A DNA stretch of 64,000 bases from Haloglycomyces albus DSM 45210 (GTDB taxonomy: Bacteria; Actinomycetota; Actinomycetes; Mycobacteriales; Micromonosporaceae): the NCBI RefSeq assembly GCF_000527155.1, contig NZ_AZUQ01000001.1, forward strand, positions 1,857,615 through 1,921,614. Reading direction: 5' to 3'. Of this stretch, positions 1-8,303 are shown in pieces; the stretch's first letter is position 1, and every line of letters begins with the position of its first letter. The notes under the pieces were generated by a model that was not told where the DNA came from, ran no database searches, and was given only the letters and a program-made list of their open reading frames with translations. The position numbers and the translations under genes are program-made.

Positions 1-1
1 T

Positions 2-37
2 TAATGGTATACCACTAAAAATAATGGTATACCATTA
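2..37. promoter_or_regulatory. Two GntR-type operator palindromes upstream of the regulator gene
   Basis: Positions 22-37 form a perfect 16-bp palindrome (TAATGGTATACCATTA). Positions 2-17 carry the same sequence with one mismatch in the right arm. The two centres are 20 bp apart, about two helical turns, so both dimers would sit on the same DNA face. The core TGGT(AT)ACCA is the type bound by GntR/FadR-like repressors. The sites lie 44 bp before the GntR gene start, so autoregulation is the natural reading. The window begins here, so a divergent gene to the left could share the sites. Confidence 0.8.
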
Positions 38-80
38 ATGGACTGTCAAATGAGGCGTGCATCGGACACGAGGTGAAGTC

Positions 81-749
81 ATGACCAGTAGACGCTCCAC
101 GGCCGTGGAGGAGATCACAGGACGTATTATGCGGCTGGAATACCGCCCCGGGCAGCGTCTTGTGGAGAGAGATCTTGCCGCCGACCTGGGGCTATCGCGA
201 GTGCCCGTGAGAGAGGCACTGCATCGCCTGGAAGTCGACGGCCTGGTCATCAGCGTTCCACGTCAGGGCACCATAGTGAGCACTTGGAGTCGGACTGATA
301 TTACCGACCTGTTCGAGATTCGCGCCGCCTTGGAACCCATGGCGGCGGAGTTCGCCGCGCACAGGCGTACCGACGTTCAGTTGCGTCGGCTGGAGGAGAC
401 CACTCGCCTGAAGCCTGAATCCGGAGTCGTAGAACAGACCGAGTACAACGCCGAGTTCCATCGTCGCTTGGTCGAAGCGGCCAATAGTCCGCAGCTGCGG
501 GACGCGATGCGTCCGATGTACGCGCGGATGCGGTGGCTTTTTCATCTCACCCGGGAGCGCGGTCCGCTGCATCAGGGTACCGAGCATGTCCGCATTGCCG
601 CGGCGATACGTGACGGCGACGCGGACCGGGCGCGGCGGTTGACCGCACAGCACGTCCTCGACGGATTGCGTCCGACCTTGGCGGCCCTGGCGGACTGGGG
701 TGAGGAGCGCGCCGATCCGGTCGCCGCTACGAAATCGCGTCGCAGGTGA
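81..749 (+). CDS. GntR family transcriptional regulator, FCD type
   Basis: A 222-residue regulator. The N-terminal 70 residues form a winged helix-turn-helix with the GntR signature (RPGQRLVERDLAADLG, then SRVPVREALHRLEVDGLV). The rest is an all-helical FCD-like ligand domain (EIRAALEPMAAEFAA, later EFHRRLVEAANSPQLRDA, and a late HVRIAAAIRDGDADRA). FCD regulators usually bind small organic acids; the ligand cannot be read from the sequence. The start at 81 is chosen because GAGGTGA lies at 70-76. A longer reading from 57 has no ribosome site. The palindromes at 2-37 are the likely operators. No target gene is visible downstream on the same strand. Confidence 0.88.
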   Translation: MTSRRSTAVEEITGRIMRLEYRPGQRLVERDLAADLGLSRVPVREALHRLEVDGLVISVPRQGTIVSTWSRTDITDLFEIRAALEPMAAEFAAHRRTDVQLRRLEETTRLKPESGVVEQTEYNAEFHRRLVEAANSPQLRDAMRPMYARMRWLFHLTRERGPLHQGTEHVRIAAAIRDGDADRARRLTAQHVLDGLRPTLAALADWGEERADPVAATKSRRR

Positions 750-776
750 CACCGTCGGGCGCCGGTCCATTGCCGG

Positions 777-1589
777 TCATTTCCCGATACGAGCCCGGTC
801 GTGGGCGTTGAATTCGTGTAAGAGCAGCACGTCGCGATCGTGGAAAGTGGTCTGTAGCAGGGCGTCCACAGCGGCGTCGTAGTGTTCGGTGCCCGATTCG
901 GGGATGGAGGCCATGCCCGAGAACACGGCGTCGTCTTCCAACTCCACGAGAAGCAGGGCCACGTCCTCGTAGTCGTCCTCGGTGCAGTCGCCGCCGTCGT
1001 CCCAGCTGATGGTGGTGGTGGCCAGCGCGGCGGGATAGCCGTCGACGCGGGAATACGTGACGTCGATCGGGGAGTACTGCGGATTAACCGTGCAGGCGAA
1101 GGGGTTGCCGTGGGTCCAGGTTTCAAGGGCCGTATCCGCGGCTTCTTCGATGTCTGCGATATCGGCGTCCAGACTGAATTGGGAGAACTGGCCGACCGAA
1201 AAGTAGGAGATCCAGTTTCCGGTGTGTTGGACGCGAACCGAGTGAGAGTCGGTGGAGAATTCATCGGTCGCCCCCGGCCCGCGGTCATTGGTCCAAGGGC
1301 CCTTGGGGCGCGGGGTGAGGGCTCCGATGCTGGCCACGCCGAGGTGGTCGTCGGGGATCTCGAAATCACCGAGGCCGGGCTCGACGTCTTCGGTGCAGCC
1401 CTCTGCGTCCAGGCAGTTGTCGGCGCGATGGTCGTCGGGGCTCGGTTCCGAGGTGGTACAGGCGGCAAGAAAAGCGGTGGCGAGCAGGGCCGCCACTACG
1501 GTGGCCCGTTTCCCGCTTCGTTCGGGCAGGGGGAGGTTCCCGCTCGGCTTCGTTTGCGCGGAGGGTGAGTGGCGGGAGCGAACAAACAT
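777..1589 (-). CDS. Secreted acidic lipoprotein of unknown function
   Basis: 270 residues. The first 30 are an unusually long polar, basic n-region, followed by a hydrophobic stretch ending in the lipobox LAAC (Cys about residue 44), so the protein is probably lipid-anchored outside the membrane. The mature part is acidic with several Cys (NCLDAEGC, FACTVNPQY, GDCTEDDYED) that could form disulfides. A region of alternating strands and helices ends in LLQTTFHDRDVLLLHEFN. I do not recognise the family. Its overall look recalls actinobacterial DUF3558/sensor-like lipoproteins, but this is a guess. The start is preceded by TACGAT, six bases, then ATG, suggesting a leaderless transcript, although GGAG also lies close by. 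Confidence 0.75.
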   Translation of the reverse strand: MFVRSRHSPSAQTKPSGNLPLPERSGKRATVVAALLATAFLAACTTSEPSPDDHRADNCLDAEGCTEDVEPGLGDFEIPDDHLGVASIGALTPRPKGPWTNDRGPGATDEFSTDSHSVRVQHTGNWISYFSVGQFSQFSLDADIADIEEAADTALETWTHGNPFACTVNPQYSPIDVTYSRVDGYPAALATTTISWDDGGDCTEDDYEDVALLLVELEDDAVFSGMASIPESGTEHYDAAVDALLQTTFHDRDVLLLHEFNAHDRARIGK

Positions 1590-1827
1590 GACTCCATCGT
1601 AATGAGAGCCGTCATCGTATCGGTAGTGGTGGGGAGGATTGTGTTTGTTTGGAGATTTCCTGCCTTTTCACGGCGGGGAAATACAGGTGTGAGGGCCTAT
1701 GAAGTCACCGAAACGGGAGACGCTCGGCGCCATTGACACGGATCGGGCAATACGGGGAGAAACGGTCCAGGACTGCTCAATGCAATGAGGTCGTGCCTAT
1801 CTGTCGGACCATCCGCTGCGTGTACTG

Positions 1828-1864
1828 ATTGGGCCCGGGACCAAAGCGTGGTCCCGGGCCCAAT
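1828..1864 (-). terminator. Strong GC-rich hairpin after the symporter gene
   Basis: A perfect 16-bp stem (ATTGGGCCCGGGACCA and its complement) around a 5-base loop, 22 bp beyond the stop codon of the AlsT-like symporter. There is no clear U-tract on the minus strand, as is common for actinobacterial terminators. The 1590-1827 stretch to its left shows no convincing gene. Confidence 0.75.
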
Positions 1865-1885
1865 TTCAGCGCTTTTCAGCTGGGA

Positions 1886-3370
1886 TTACGAGCCTGCGGA
1901 TGTTTTCGGGCGGTCATCGTCAGCATCGGGGTCCCAACAGGGGACCTCTCCCGCGCCGTCGATGGAATCGCGTGTGAACACCGGGTCTTTCCCGTCCTTC
2001 AGCTGTCGACTGTAATCGTTGAGCAGCTTGAGAGCGACAGGCGCCAGCATGAGGATGGCGATCAGGTTGACGGTGGCCATGGCTCCCATGGTTACGTCGG
2101 CGAAGCCCCATACCGTGTCGAGCGACGCTACACCGCCGATGATGACCATTGCCAGAATCCAGAAACGGTATCCGGTGAATACGGTGTTGCTCTTGCTGAG
2201 GAATCGGATGTTGGATTCACCGTAGTAGTAGTTACCGAGGCAAGAGGTGAAGGCGAGGAACAACAGCACGATCGTAATGACGTGTACGGACCATCCGCCG
2301 AGACTGTCGCCGACGGCGATTTGTACCAGCTGTCCTTCGATATCGGAATTGCCGAGGTCCGGCTGCGACACCATGATGATCATGGCGGTGATCGTGCAGA
2401 CGATCATGGTATCGAAGTAGACACCGGCCGCCTGAGTCAGACCCTGCTTGGCGGGGTGGCTGACCGAAGCGGTCGCACCGGCCACCGGGGAGGAACCCAT
2501 ACCGGCTTCGTTGGAGAACATACCGCGTTGGAAACCAACCACGATGGCAGTACCGATACCGCCGCCTACGAATTCGCGAACCCCGAACGCACCTTCGAAG
2601 ATTGCGCTGAACGCGGGGCCGATTTGGTCGATGTTGATTGCCACCATGACAATCCCGACGATGAGGTACAGCAGTGCCATGGCCGGAACCATCAGCTGAG
2701 CAACGTGTGCAATGCGGCGGAGACCGCCGAAGATAATGAGGGCAATGATGGCCGCAAGAATGATGCTCACGGTGAGGAGACCGATATTGCCGATGTCGAA
2801 GCCGAACTCCTCTGCCGAGGAATTGACAGCGTCGGTGATGGTGTTGGATTGAACCATCAAGAATACGGTCGGGAACGTGATGATCAGAACGACGGCGAAC
2901 AGTTTCGCCATCCACGCTTTGCCCAAGCCGTATTTGATGTAATTGGCGGGGCCGCCGACGAATGTATCCCCTTCGCGGGTTTTGTAAAGCTGCGCGAGAG
3001 CCGATTCGATGAATCCGACGGAGGCGACCATGATACCCATGGTCCACATCCAAAATACGGCACCGGGGCCGCCGGTTGAGATGGCGACGGAAACACCGAT
3101 AACGTTCCCTGTACCGACGCGGGCGGCTGCCGACACCGAAAATGCCTGATAGGCCGAGATGCCTTTCTTGCCGTTGCTCTCAATTCCCGCCGGTTCGAAA
3201 AGGCTTTTGACCATTTTCGGGAAAAGGCGGAATTGTACGCCCATGGTGCGAATCGTGAAATATACGGCCGCGAATCCAATCAGGGGCACGAGGACCCACG
3301 TCCAATATTCGCCGCTGGCGGTCATGATCGCATCGACGATTCCATTCAAAAATTCATTTATGGCATCCAA
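1886..3370 (-). CDS. Sodium:alanine/glycine symporter, AGCS (AlsT) family
   Basis: 494 residues with about ten hydrophobic segments, the usual size for the AGCS family (TC 2.A.25), which imports alanine, glycine or glutamine with Na+. Typical family stretches are visible: VGTGNVIGVSVAISTGGPGA near residue 90, then MGSSPVAGATASVSHPAKQG (residues ~290-310) and YYYGESNIRFL near residue 385. The start is TTG at 3370, preceded at a suitable distance by AAGGGG; no upstream ATG fits better. The C-terminal 60 residues are polar and acidic, probably cytoplasmic. The gene stands alone, ending at the hairpin at 1828-1864. The exact amino acid cannot be decided from sequence. Confidence 0.9.
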   Translation of the reverse strand: MDAINEFLNGIVDAIMTASGEYWTWVLVPLIGFAAVYFTIRTMGVQFRLFPKMVKSLFEPAGIESNGKKGISAYQAFSVSAAARVGTGNVIGVSVAISTGGPGAVFWMWTMGIMVASVGFIESALAQLYKTREGDTFVGGPANYIKYGLGKAWMAKLFAVVLIITFPTVFLMVQSNTITDAVNSSAEEFGFDIGNIGLLTVSIILAAIIALIIFGGLRRIAHVAQLMVPAMALLYLIVGIVMVAINIDQIGPAFSAIFEGAFGVREFVGGGIGTAIVVGFQRGMFSNEAGMGSSPVAGATASVSHPAKQGLTQAAGVYFDTMIVCTITAMIIMVSQPDLGNSDIEGQLVQIAVGDSLGGWSVHVITIVLLFLAFTSCLGNYYYGESNIRFLSKSNTVFTGYRFWILAMVIIGGVASLDTVWGFADVTMGAMATVNLIAILMLAPVALKLLNDYSRQLKDGKDPVFTRDSIDGAGEVPCWDPDADDDRPKTSAGS

Positions 3371-3736
3371 AATTTATCCCCTTATTGTGATTTCCGGGTG
3401 CGGACACCCCAGGGAAGTTACCAGTGGAATCGCAGAATATGAGACGTTCTTATCGAATGGTTATGTATTGAGACGTCGTCGTGACCCATTTAGGTCGGTT
3501 AATATCAAGTGTTGTTGCAGGTAATTGGCGACTGACTGGCAGGGTGGCGGATCCGGAACCGAAACCGTGTGGGCGGGGATACAGTTCTCTGCCCATCATG
3601 CCGTCAAGAGCCGTCGGAACCCCCCAGGACTGACGGTAGTCAGTGTCCCGGCAATCCGGAACGCTTCCAATAAGCCACGACAATGGGACAATGAAGTTGC
3701 CAATCCAATGGCAACAGTCGTGGCGAGGTGAGGATC
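3371..3736. other. Divergent intergenic region between symporter and DUF2784 gene
   Basis: About 365 bp that must hold the promoters of both divergent genes. I looked for a glycine riboswitch on the minus strand, because this class often precedes AGCS symporters, but did not find its conserved core. Short inverted repeats are present (for example GGTTCCGG near 3550-3560 and CCGGAAC near 3655), but no convincing regulatory RNA or small gene. Confidence 0.4.
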
Positions 3737-4123
3737 GTGGATGCGGCGTTGGCGGCTGACCTAGTGATGTACGCGCACTTCGCGTTCCTGGTGTACCTGG
3801 TTCTAGGCGGCTTTCTAGCCTGGAAATGGCCCTTGGCATGGTTTCCACACGCGGCCATATCCATGTACGCGCTGGCGATCATCACCTGGAACTTCACCTG
3901 CCCGCTGACACCCTGGGAGGACAACCTACGTCGCCAAGCCGGGCAAGAGGGCCTGGAGAGCGGTGGATTTCTCGGAACCTACATCGAAGGGGTGATCTAC
4001 CCGGCGGAATACATCACCCCGATACGGTTCGCGGTAGCGGGAGTCATCGCCGTGTCCTGGCTGGGAGCGGCAATACTGATACATCGTCGACGTGCTCGGA
4101 AACGGGCGTTGAGCGCCTCATGA
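3737..4123 (+). CDS. DUF2784 family small membrane protein
   Basis: About 128 residues with three to four hydrophobic segments. The pattern of an N-terminal helix (MYAHFAFLVYLVLGGF), the central FTCPLTPWEDNLRRQAG and the following GGFLGTYIEGVIYP is the signature of DUF2784, a family of unknown function common in bacteria. The GTG at 3737 is chosen over the GTG at 3728 because GAGGTGAGG lies immediately upstream at the right spacing. The last six bases overlap the 3' end of the convergent GNAT gene. Confidence 0.8.
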   Translation: MDAALAADLVMYAHFAFLVYLVLGGFLAWKWPLAWFPHAAISMYALAIITWNFTCPLTPWEDNLRRQAGQEGLESGGFLGTYIEGVIYPAEYITPIRFAVAGVIAVSWLGAAILIHRRRARKRALSAS

Positions 4124-4645
4124 ACCCTGATACGTGAAACGGTGCTGGTAATAGATCTGGCCGCGTAGCCGAAGTTCGGATTCGCCCCCGTCGAAGGCAA
4201 AGCCGTTCTTCCGGTAAAACGCCTTACCGACCTCGTTCTTATCAACCACCCACAAGCGAATCGGCTGGTAATCGTGCTCATGGAGCCATTCCATACCCGC
4301 TTGAAGCAATAGCTTTCCCACCCCGGTTCGCCAGTGGTCAGGATCGGCATAAATCGCCCAGATCTCTCCTCCCAGATCCGGACGTAGTTCCATCCCATCG
4401 TCCCCGTGCTCCCGCCACGGACCAACGGTGATGAAGCCGGTCAGATGCCCGTCCTCGAAACTGACGAACGTATCGCGATCCGTCACCTCGTCCTTGAGCC
4501 CGTGCAGGAACGAATCGTTCGGACGGGTCGGAAGCACATTGAGGACTCGATCGGAGATGATGCCGCTGTATACCACCCGCCATGACCGATTGCGGATTCG
4601 ATAGATTTCCTCAGCATCGTCGACGGTGGCGCGGCGCAATTCCAT
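4118..4645 (-). CDS. GNAT family N-acetyltransferase
   Basis: 175 residues. It starts MELRRATVDDAEEIYRIR, the classic first strand and helix of GNAT enzymes. The acetyl-CoA binding motif A is seen as EIWAIYADPDHWRTGVGKLL, followed by a long helix and the late strand RLWVVDKNEVGKAFYRKNGF with the conserved Tyr. The substrate is unknown. A longer upstream reading (to 4705) is possible, but the family starts at this Met. It converges on and overlaps the DUF2784 gene. Confidence 0.85.
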   Translation of the reverse strand: MELRRATVDDAEEIYRIRNRSWRVVYSGIISDRVLNVLPTRPNDSFLHGLKDEVTDRDTFVSFEDGHLTGFITVGPWREHGDDGMELRPDLGGEIWAIYADPDHWRTGVGKLLLQAGMEWLHEHDYQPIRLWVVDKNEVGKAFYRKNGFAFDGGESELRLRGQIYYQHRFTYQGS

Positions 4646-4707
4646 ACCGCGAGTATCGCACTCCACGACTACGGAGAACAAACGAATTCCCCTCCGCAAC
4701 AACAATC

Positions 4708-4733
4708 GTGGCCGGGCACCATTACCCGACCAC
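4708..4733 (-). terminator. Hairpin after arsO-like gene
   Basis: A 9-bp stem with one G:U pair (GTGGTCGGG against CCCGGCCAC) around an 8-base loop, about 60 bp beyond the flavoprotein stop codon and before the GNAT gene. It is a plausible terminator without a U-run. Confidence 0.5.
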
Positions 4734-4790
4734 GACTTCTACCAGTGGGGCGAAACGACCATCATCCCCGGTCAAGCCACTTCTGCGAGG

Positions 4791-6212
4791 TCAACTGCAG
4801 CAGGAGTCCCGACTTTTCTCCGCCTCAGGCGACTCACTCTGTTCGTCACCTTCACGACCGTGAATCACTCCAGTGGCCAATCCACGGGACGGAGGTGCGA
4901 CATCGCAGGACGTGCCACAGCCGTCATCGTCACCCGCTGCCTCATCCGCCGCGTCGGTAGAACACACTCCGGTCTCGGGCAGCTGTAGCTCGACCCTGTC
5001 CGCCGCCTCGCGGTCCCCCGCCAAAGCGGCGACAATAGAGCGAACCTGCTCGTACCCGGTGGCCAGCAAGAACGTCGGCGCGCGGCCATAGGACTTCATC
5101 CCGGCAAGATAGAAGTTCGCGTCAGGGTGCGCCAACTCGCGCTCGCCATGCGGCGGAACCGTTCCACACGAATGGAAGTTCGGATCGATAAACTCCCCGA
5201 GACGAGCCGGGGCCTCTACCACCGGGTCCAGGTCGAGGCGGATCTCACGCAGCATGTCGAGCCCGGGGCGGAATCCGGTCGCGGCGGCGATCCAGTCGAC
5301 GGTGAGGGCGATCGGTTTCCCTCCACCGGTAGCCTCCACTTGGAGGCGATCGTCCTTTCTCTGAAATGACTCGATACGGAATTCCTTATGCAGCGTGACC
5401 TTCCCCGATGCGACGGCCTCCTTCAGCCGGGAACCGAGGCGGCCGCGCTCGGGCAGGGCATCGTCGTCCCCGCCGCCGTAGACCTTTCGGGCGCTGGAGG
5501 AACGAATGGCCCACGATATCTTCGTGCTCGGAGAGTCGTCAGCCAATTCGACCAGAGCGAGGATCGTGTTGGCGGCCGAGTGGCCCGCTCCCACGACGAG
5601 GGTGTGCTTGCCCGCGAACCGCTCCCGGTCCGTGCCTGTCACATCGGGAAGCGGCCCGGCCAAGTGCGCGTCGATCGTTTCCTCTCCCGGGACCGCCAAA
5701 CCGCCGGTTCCCAGCGGATTGGCGTGGTCCCATGTGCCAGAGGCATCGATGACCGCGTCGGCGACGACGTCCTCGTAGCCGCCGTTGATACGTGCTCGGA
5801 TCAGGTAGGGCGTTCCTTCGCGACCCAGTGTTCGGGTCTTGTCGATCCCTTGGCGAGTAACGGCGACGACCTCGGCCTGGTAGCGAATATGTTCCTTGAT
5901 CCCAGGCAACGTGGCCAGCGGACTCAGGTAGTTCTCGGCGAGTTCGTTACCGGTGGGGTGTTCGTCCGGTTCGGGCTCACTCCATCCCGCTCGATCAAGC
6001 AGTTCGTGTGCGGCGGAGTCGATATTGAACTTCCAAGGTGAGAAGAGACGTACTTGACCCCATGCACGCACCGCTGCGGCAGGGCCGTCACCTTTCTCCA
6101 AGACGATCGGGGTGATTCCGCGTTTGACGAGATGCGCGGCCGCTGCGAGGCCGACGGGCCCGGCACCGATGACGGCGACGGTTCGGGCGGGGTGATTGTT
6201 CGGTTGTTCCAT
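4791..6212 (-). CDS. arsO: Flavin-dependent oxidoreductase of the arsenic locus (ArsO-like)
   Basis: 473 residues. It begins with a dinucleotide-binding fold (VAVIGAGPVGLAAAAHL, residues ~12-28). A second Rossmann motif, VVGAGHSAANTI, lies about residue 203, and a late ATGF motif (AAATGFRPGLD) at about residue 310, as in class B flavin monooxygenases. Such a gene, called arsO, sits in actinobacterial arsenic clusters, and here it is divergent from arsR. Its in vivo reaction is not settled. An odd feature is the acidic C-terminal tail carrying DDGCGTSCD and a final SCCS, five Cys in about 50 residues, which may bind arsenite. AAGGAG lies ahead of the ATG at 6212. Confidence 0.82.
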   Translation of the reverse strand: MEQPNNHPARTVAVIGAGPVGLAAAAHLVKRGITPIVLEKGDGPAAAVRAWGQVRLFSPWKFNIDSAAHELLDRAGWSEPEPDEHPTGNELAENYLSPLATLPGIKEHIRYQAEVVAVTRQGIDKTRTLGREGTPYLIRARINGGYEDVVADAVIDASGTWDHANPLGTGGLAVPGEETIDAHLAGPLPDVTGTDRERFAGKHTLVVGAGHSAANTILALVELADDSPSTKISWAIRSSSARKVYGGGDDDALPERGRLGSRLKEAVASGKVTLHKEFRIESFQRKDDRLQVEATGGGKPIALTVDWIAAATGFRPGLDMLREIRLDLDPVVEAPARLGEFIDPNFHSCGTVPPHGERELAHPDANFYLAGMKSYGRAPTFLLATGYEQVRSIVAALAGDREAADRVELQLPETGVCSTDAADEAAGDDDGCGTSCDVAPPSRGLATGVIHGREGDEQSESPEAEKSRDSCCS

Positions 6213-6303
6213 GGCGGAACTCCTTCACAGTCAATTTTTAATTGCAATCTCTATTATTAGCAGTGAATGCTGTTGTAAACAAGTCTTATGACATAATTTC
6301 CTC
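6213..6303. promoter_or_regulatory. Divergent arsO / arsR1 promoter region
   Basis: A short, very A/T-rich spacer. For arsR1 the hexamer CATAAT at 6292-6297 is followed by exactly six bases and the ATG at 6304, which suggests a leaderless transcript. Short inverted elements (ATTGC at 6241-6245 and GCAGTGAATGC) could be repressor contacts, but I cannot define the operator. Confidence 0.5.
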
Positions 6304-6699
6304 ATGACCCGCCATGAAGTTCCACTGAGCGTCACCCACAGCGACGAGACAATCCTGCGGCGGTCCAAAGACGCCGCGCCCCTGTTCAAAGCTCTGGCCG
6401 ATGAAAATCGCCTCATGCTCGTCCTGCTGCTGGCTGAACGCTCCCGCACCGTCCGCGAACTCAGCGACGCCACCGGCCTTTCCCAGACGCTCGTCAGCCA
6501 CCACCTCAAGCCCTTGCGCGAACTGAACCTGGTGGAAGTGACCCCGAAAGGACGCTCCAACGTTTATTCGGTCTGCTGCGCACCCTTCTCCGACCCGTTG
6601 AAAACCCTGGCCGGAATTGCAACCGCGCAGGACAGAATTGACCAACTGTCAGAGGCAACGTTGTTGACGCGTGAATCGCCACCGCAGTGGGGCAGATAA
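6304..6699 (+). CDS. ArsR-family repressor 1 (non-canonical cysteine position)
   Basis: 131 residues with the ArsR/SmtB winged helix (APLFKALADENRLMLVLLLAE, then VRELSDATGLSQTLVSHHLKPLRELNLV). It lacks the CxC motif of classical arsenite sensors before the recognition helix. Instead it has an adjacent Cys pair at residues 91-92 (YSVCCAPF), just after the wing, so metalloid sensing would be at a different site, or another ligand is sensed. It is divergent from the ArsO-like gene and in line with the second arsR. No ribosome site precedes the ATG; see the promoter entry. Confidence 0.85.
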   Translation: MTRHEVPLSVTHSDETILRRSKDAAPLFKALADENRLMLVLLLAERSRTVRELSDATGLSQTLVSHHLKPLRELNLVEVTPKGRSNVYSVCCAPFSDPLKTLAGIATAQDRIDQLSEATLLTRESPPQWGR

Positions 6700-6711
6700 C
6701 CACCCCCGGGG

Positions 6712-6746
6712 TTGGCGGCTGATTTGAAATCAATCAAACTAGACGC
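6712..6746 (+). promoter_or_regulatory. arsR2-acr3 promoter with overlapping ArsR operator
   Basis: TTGGCG (6712-6717), 17 bases, CAAACT (6735-6740), six bases, then ATG at 6747: a leaderless promoter layout. An inverted repeat TTTGA-N6-TCAAA at 6723-6738 lies between the -35 and -10 elements and overlaps the -10. Bound repressor would block polymerase. This fits derepression by arsenite. Confidence 0.65.
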
Positions 6747-7109
6747 ATGTCGAAGCAACTCACGGACGGTTCAGACCTGTCCGATTGCCGCATCCCCCTA
6801 GTGAAGGAACCGCTGCTCCCAGATCAAGCAGAACGCCTCGCCCCCTCCTTCAAAGCCTTGGGCGACCCGGTGCGGCTACGCCTCCTGTCACTCATCGCCT
6901 CCCACGAAGGCGGTCAGGTATGCGTATGCGACCTGACCGAATCATTCGACCTGGCCGCGCCCACGATCTCCCACCACCTCAAAGTACTCAAAGACTACGG
7001 CCTGGTCACCTCGCAACGACGAGGCACATGGATCTACTACACCGCCACCGCCGCAACCCTCGACCTTCTGTCCACAGTCCTTTCCACCCGTGAGGTAACC
7101 ACTGCATGA
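6747..7109 (+). CDS. arsR: ArsR-family arsenite-responsive repressor 2
   Basis: 120 residues. The ArsR fold is clear (LAPSFKALGDPVRLRLLSLIA, then APTISHHLKVLKDYGLVTSQRRG). The motif QVCVCDLTE near residue 53 is the Cys-x-Cys of the classical arsenite sensor, located at the start of the DNA-binding helices, so binding of As(III) should release DNA. Another Cys is at about residue 15. The stop codon overlaps the acr3 start (ATGA), so the two are translationally coupled. Expression is probably autoregulated through the operator at 6723-6738. Confidence 0.93.
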   Translation: MSKQLTDGSDLSDCRIPLVKEPLLPDQAERLAPSFKALGDPVRLRLLSLIASHEGGQVCVCDLTESFDLAAPTISHHLKVLKDYGLVTSQRRGTWIYYTATAATLDLLSTVLSTREVTTA

Positions 7110-8194
7110 GCACGGACGTCGAAACACCCCAAACAAACAAAACGGGTGGACAACTCTCCACCCTCGACAAATACCTACCCGTCTGGATCGGCGCGGCCAT
7201 GCTCGCCGGCCTCGCTCTGGGACGCTGGGTACCCGGAATCGAAAGCGCCCTGGAATCGGTGGAAATCGGAGGCATCTCCATGCCCATCGCCGCCGGGCTC
7301 CTCCTGATGATGTACCCCGTCCTCGCCAAAGTCCGCTACGACCGGCTGGACACCGTCACCGGCGACAGAAAACTGCTGATCTCGTCGCTGATCCTCAACT
7401 GGCTGGTCGGCCCCGCCGTCATGTTCGCGCTCGCCTGGACCTTCTTGGCGGATCTACCGGAGTTCCGCACCGGACTGATCATTGTCGGATTGGCCCGTTG
7501 CATCGCCATGGTCATCATCTGGAATGACCTCGCCTGTGGGGACCGCGAAGCCGCTACCGTCCTCATCGCCCTGAACTCGATTTTTCAGGTACTCGCTTTC
7601 GGATTCCTCGGTTGGCTGTACCTGTCGGCCCTGCCGAACTGGTTGGGTCTCGAAGGTGCCGGTCTTGACGTCTCTGGATTCGAAATCGCTCTGAATACCG
7701 CTGTTTTCTTGGGAATTCCGCTGGCCGCCGGATATCTCACGCGGAAATTCGGGGAGCGATCCCGGGGCCGCGAATGGTATGAAGACAACTTCATTCCCAA
7801 GATCGGACCGTTTGCCCTCTACGGGCTACTGTTCACCATCGTGATTCTCTTTGCCCTCCAAGGCGAGGCCATCACGACTCGCCCAGGCGACGTCGCCCGT
7901 ATTGCCCTACCGTTGTTGGTGTACTTCGCCGCAATGTGGGCCGGGTCGTTCCTACTCGGCAGGGCGATCGGTTTGCCGTACGATCGCACGGCGACCCTTG
8001 CCTTCACCGCCGCCGGTAACAATTTCGAACTGGCCATCGCAGTGGCCATTGCGACCTTCGGCGTCACCTCTGGGCAAGCACTGGCCGGTGTCGTTGGTCC
8101 CTTGATCGAAGTGCCGGTATTGGTCGCCTTGGTATACGTCAGCCTGTGGGCACGTAAGTTCTTCCGCAATCCAGACGACGCCCTGCGGGCATGA
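7106..8194 (+). CDS. acr3: Arsenite efflux permease Acr3
   Basis: 362 residues with ten hydrophobic segments, the usual size of the Acr3 (ArsB2) branch of the BASS superfamily. The family stretches MYPVLAKVRYDRL (residues ~71-83) and the cysteine in LARCIAMVIIWNDLACGD are present; that Cys is required for arsenite transport in studied Acr3 proteins. A late AAGNNFELAIAVAIATFG segment corresponds to the conserved helix break. The protein expels As(III) across the membrane. It is coupled to arsR2 by an ATGA overlap and followed by arsC. Confidence 0.95.
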   Translation: MSTDVETPQTNKTGGQLSTLDKYLPVWIGAAMLAGLALGRWVPGIESALESVEIGGISMPIAAGLLLMMYPVLAKVRYDRLDTVTGDRKLLISSLILNWLVGPAVMFALAWTFLADLPEFRTGLIIVGLARCIAMVIIWNDLACGDREAATVLIALNSIFQVLAFGFLGWLYLSALPNWLGLEGAGLDVSGFEIALNTAVFLGIPLAAGYLTRKFGERSRGREWYEDNFIPKIGPFALYGLLFTIVILFALQGEAITTRPGDVARIALPLLVYFAAMWAGSFLLGRAIGLPYDRTATLAFTAAGNNFELAIAVAIATFGVTSGQALAGVVGPLIEVPVLVALVYVSLWARKFFRNPDDALRA

Positions 8195-8303
8195 TGTGGT
8201 GCTCTATGGACTCTTCGGTTACGGTCGCATCGATCAAGACGAGCCGTCTATCGCTGGGCATTGAAAATTGGCCCTCGACACAACCAAGCAAAGGATGACT
8301 AGC

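Noticed and set aside
1829-3079. Long plus-strand open frame (416 residues) opposite the AlsT gene
   Set aside because: His/Asp/Gly-rich low-complexity translation mirroring the codon bias of the real symporter gene on the other strand; no family features.
3371-3736. Glycine riboswitch before the AGCS symporter
   Set aside because: The conserved core of the class was not found on the minus strand.
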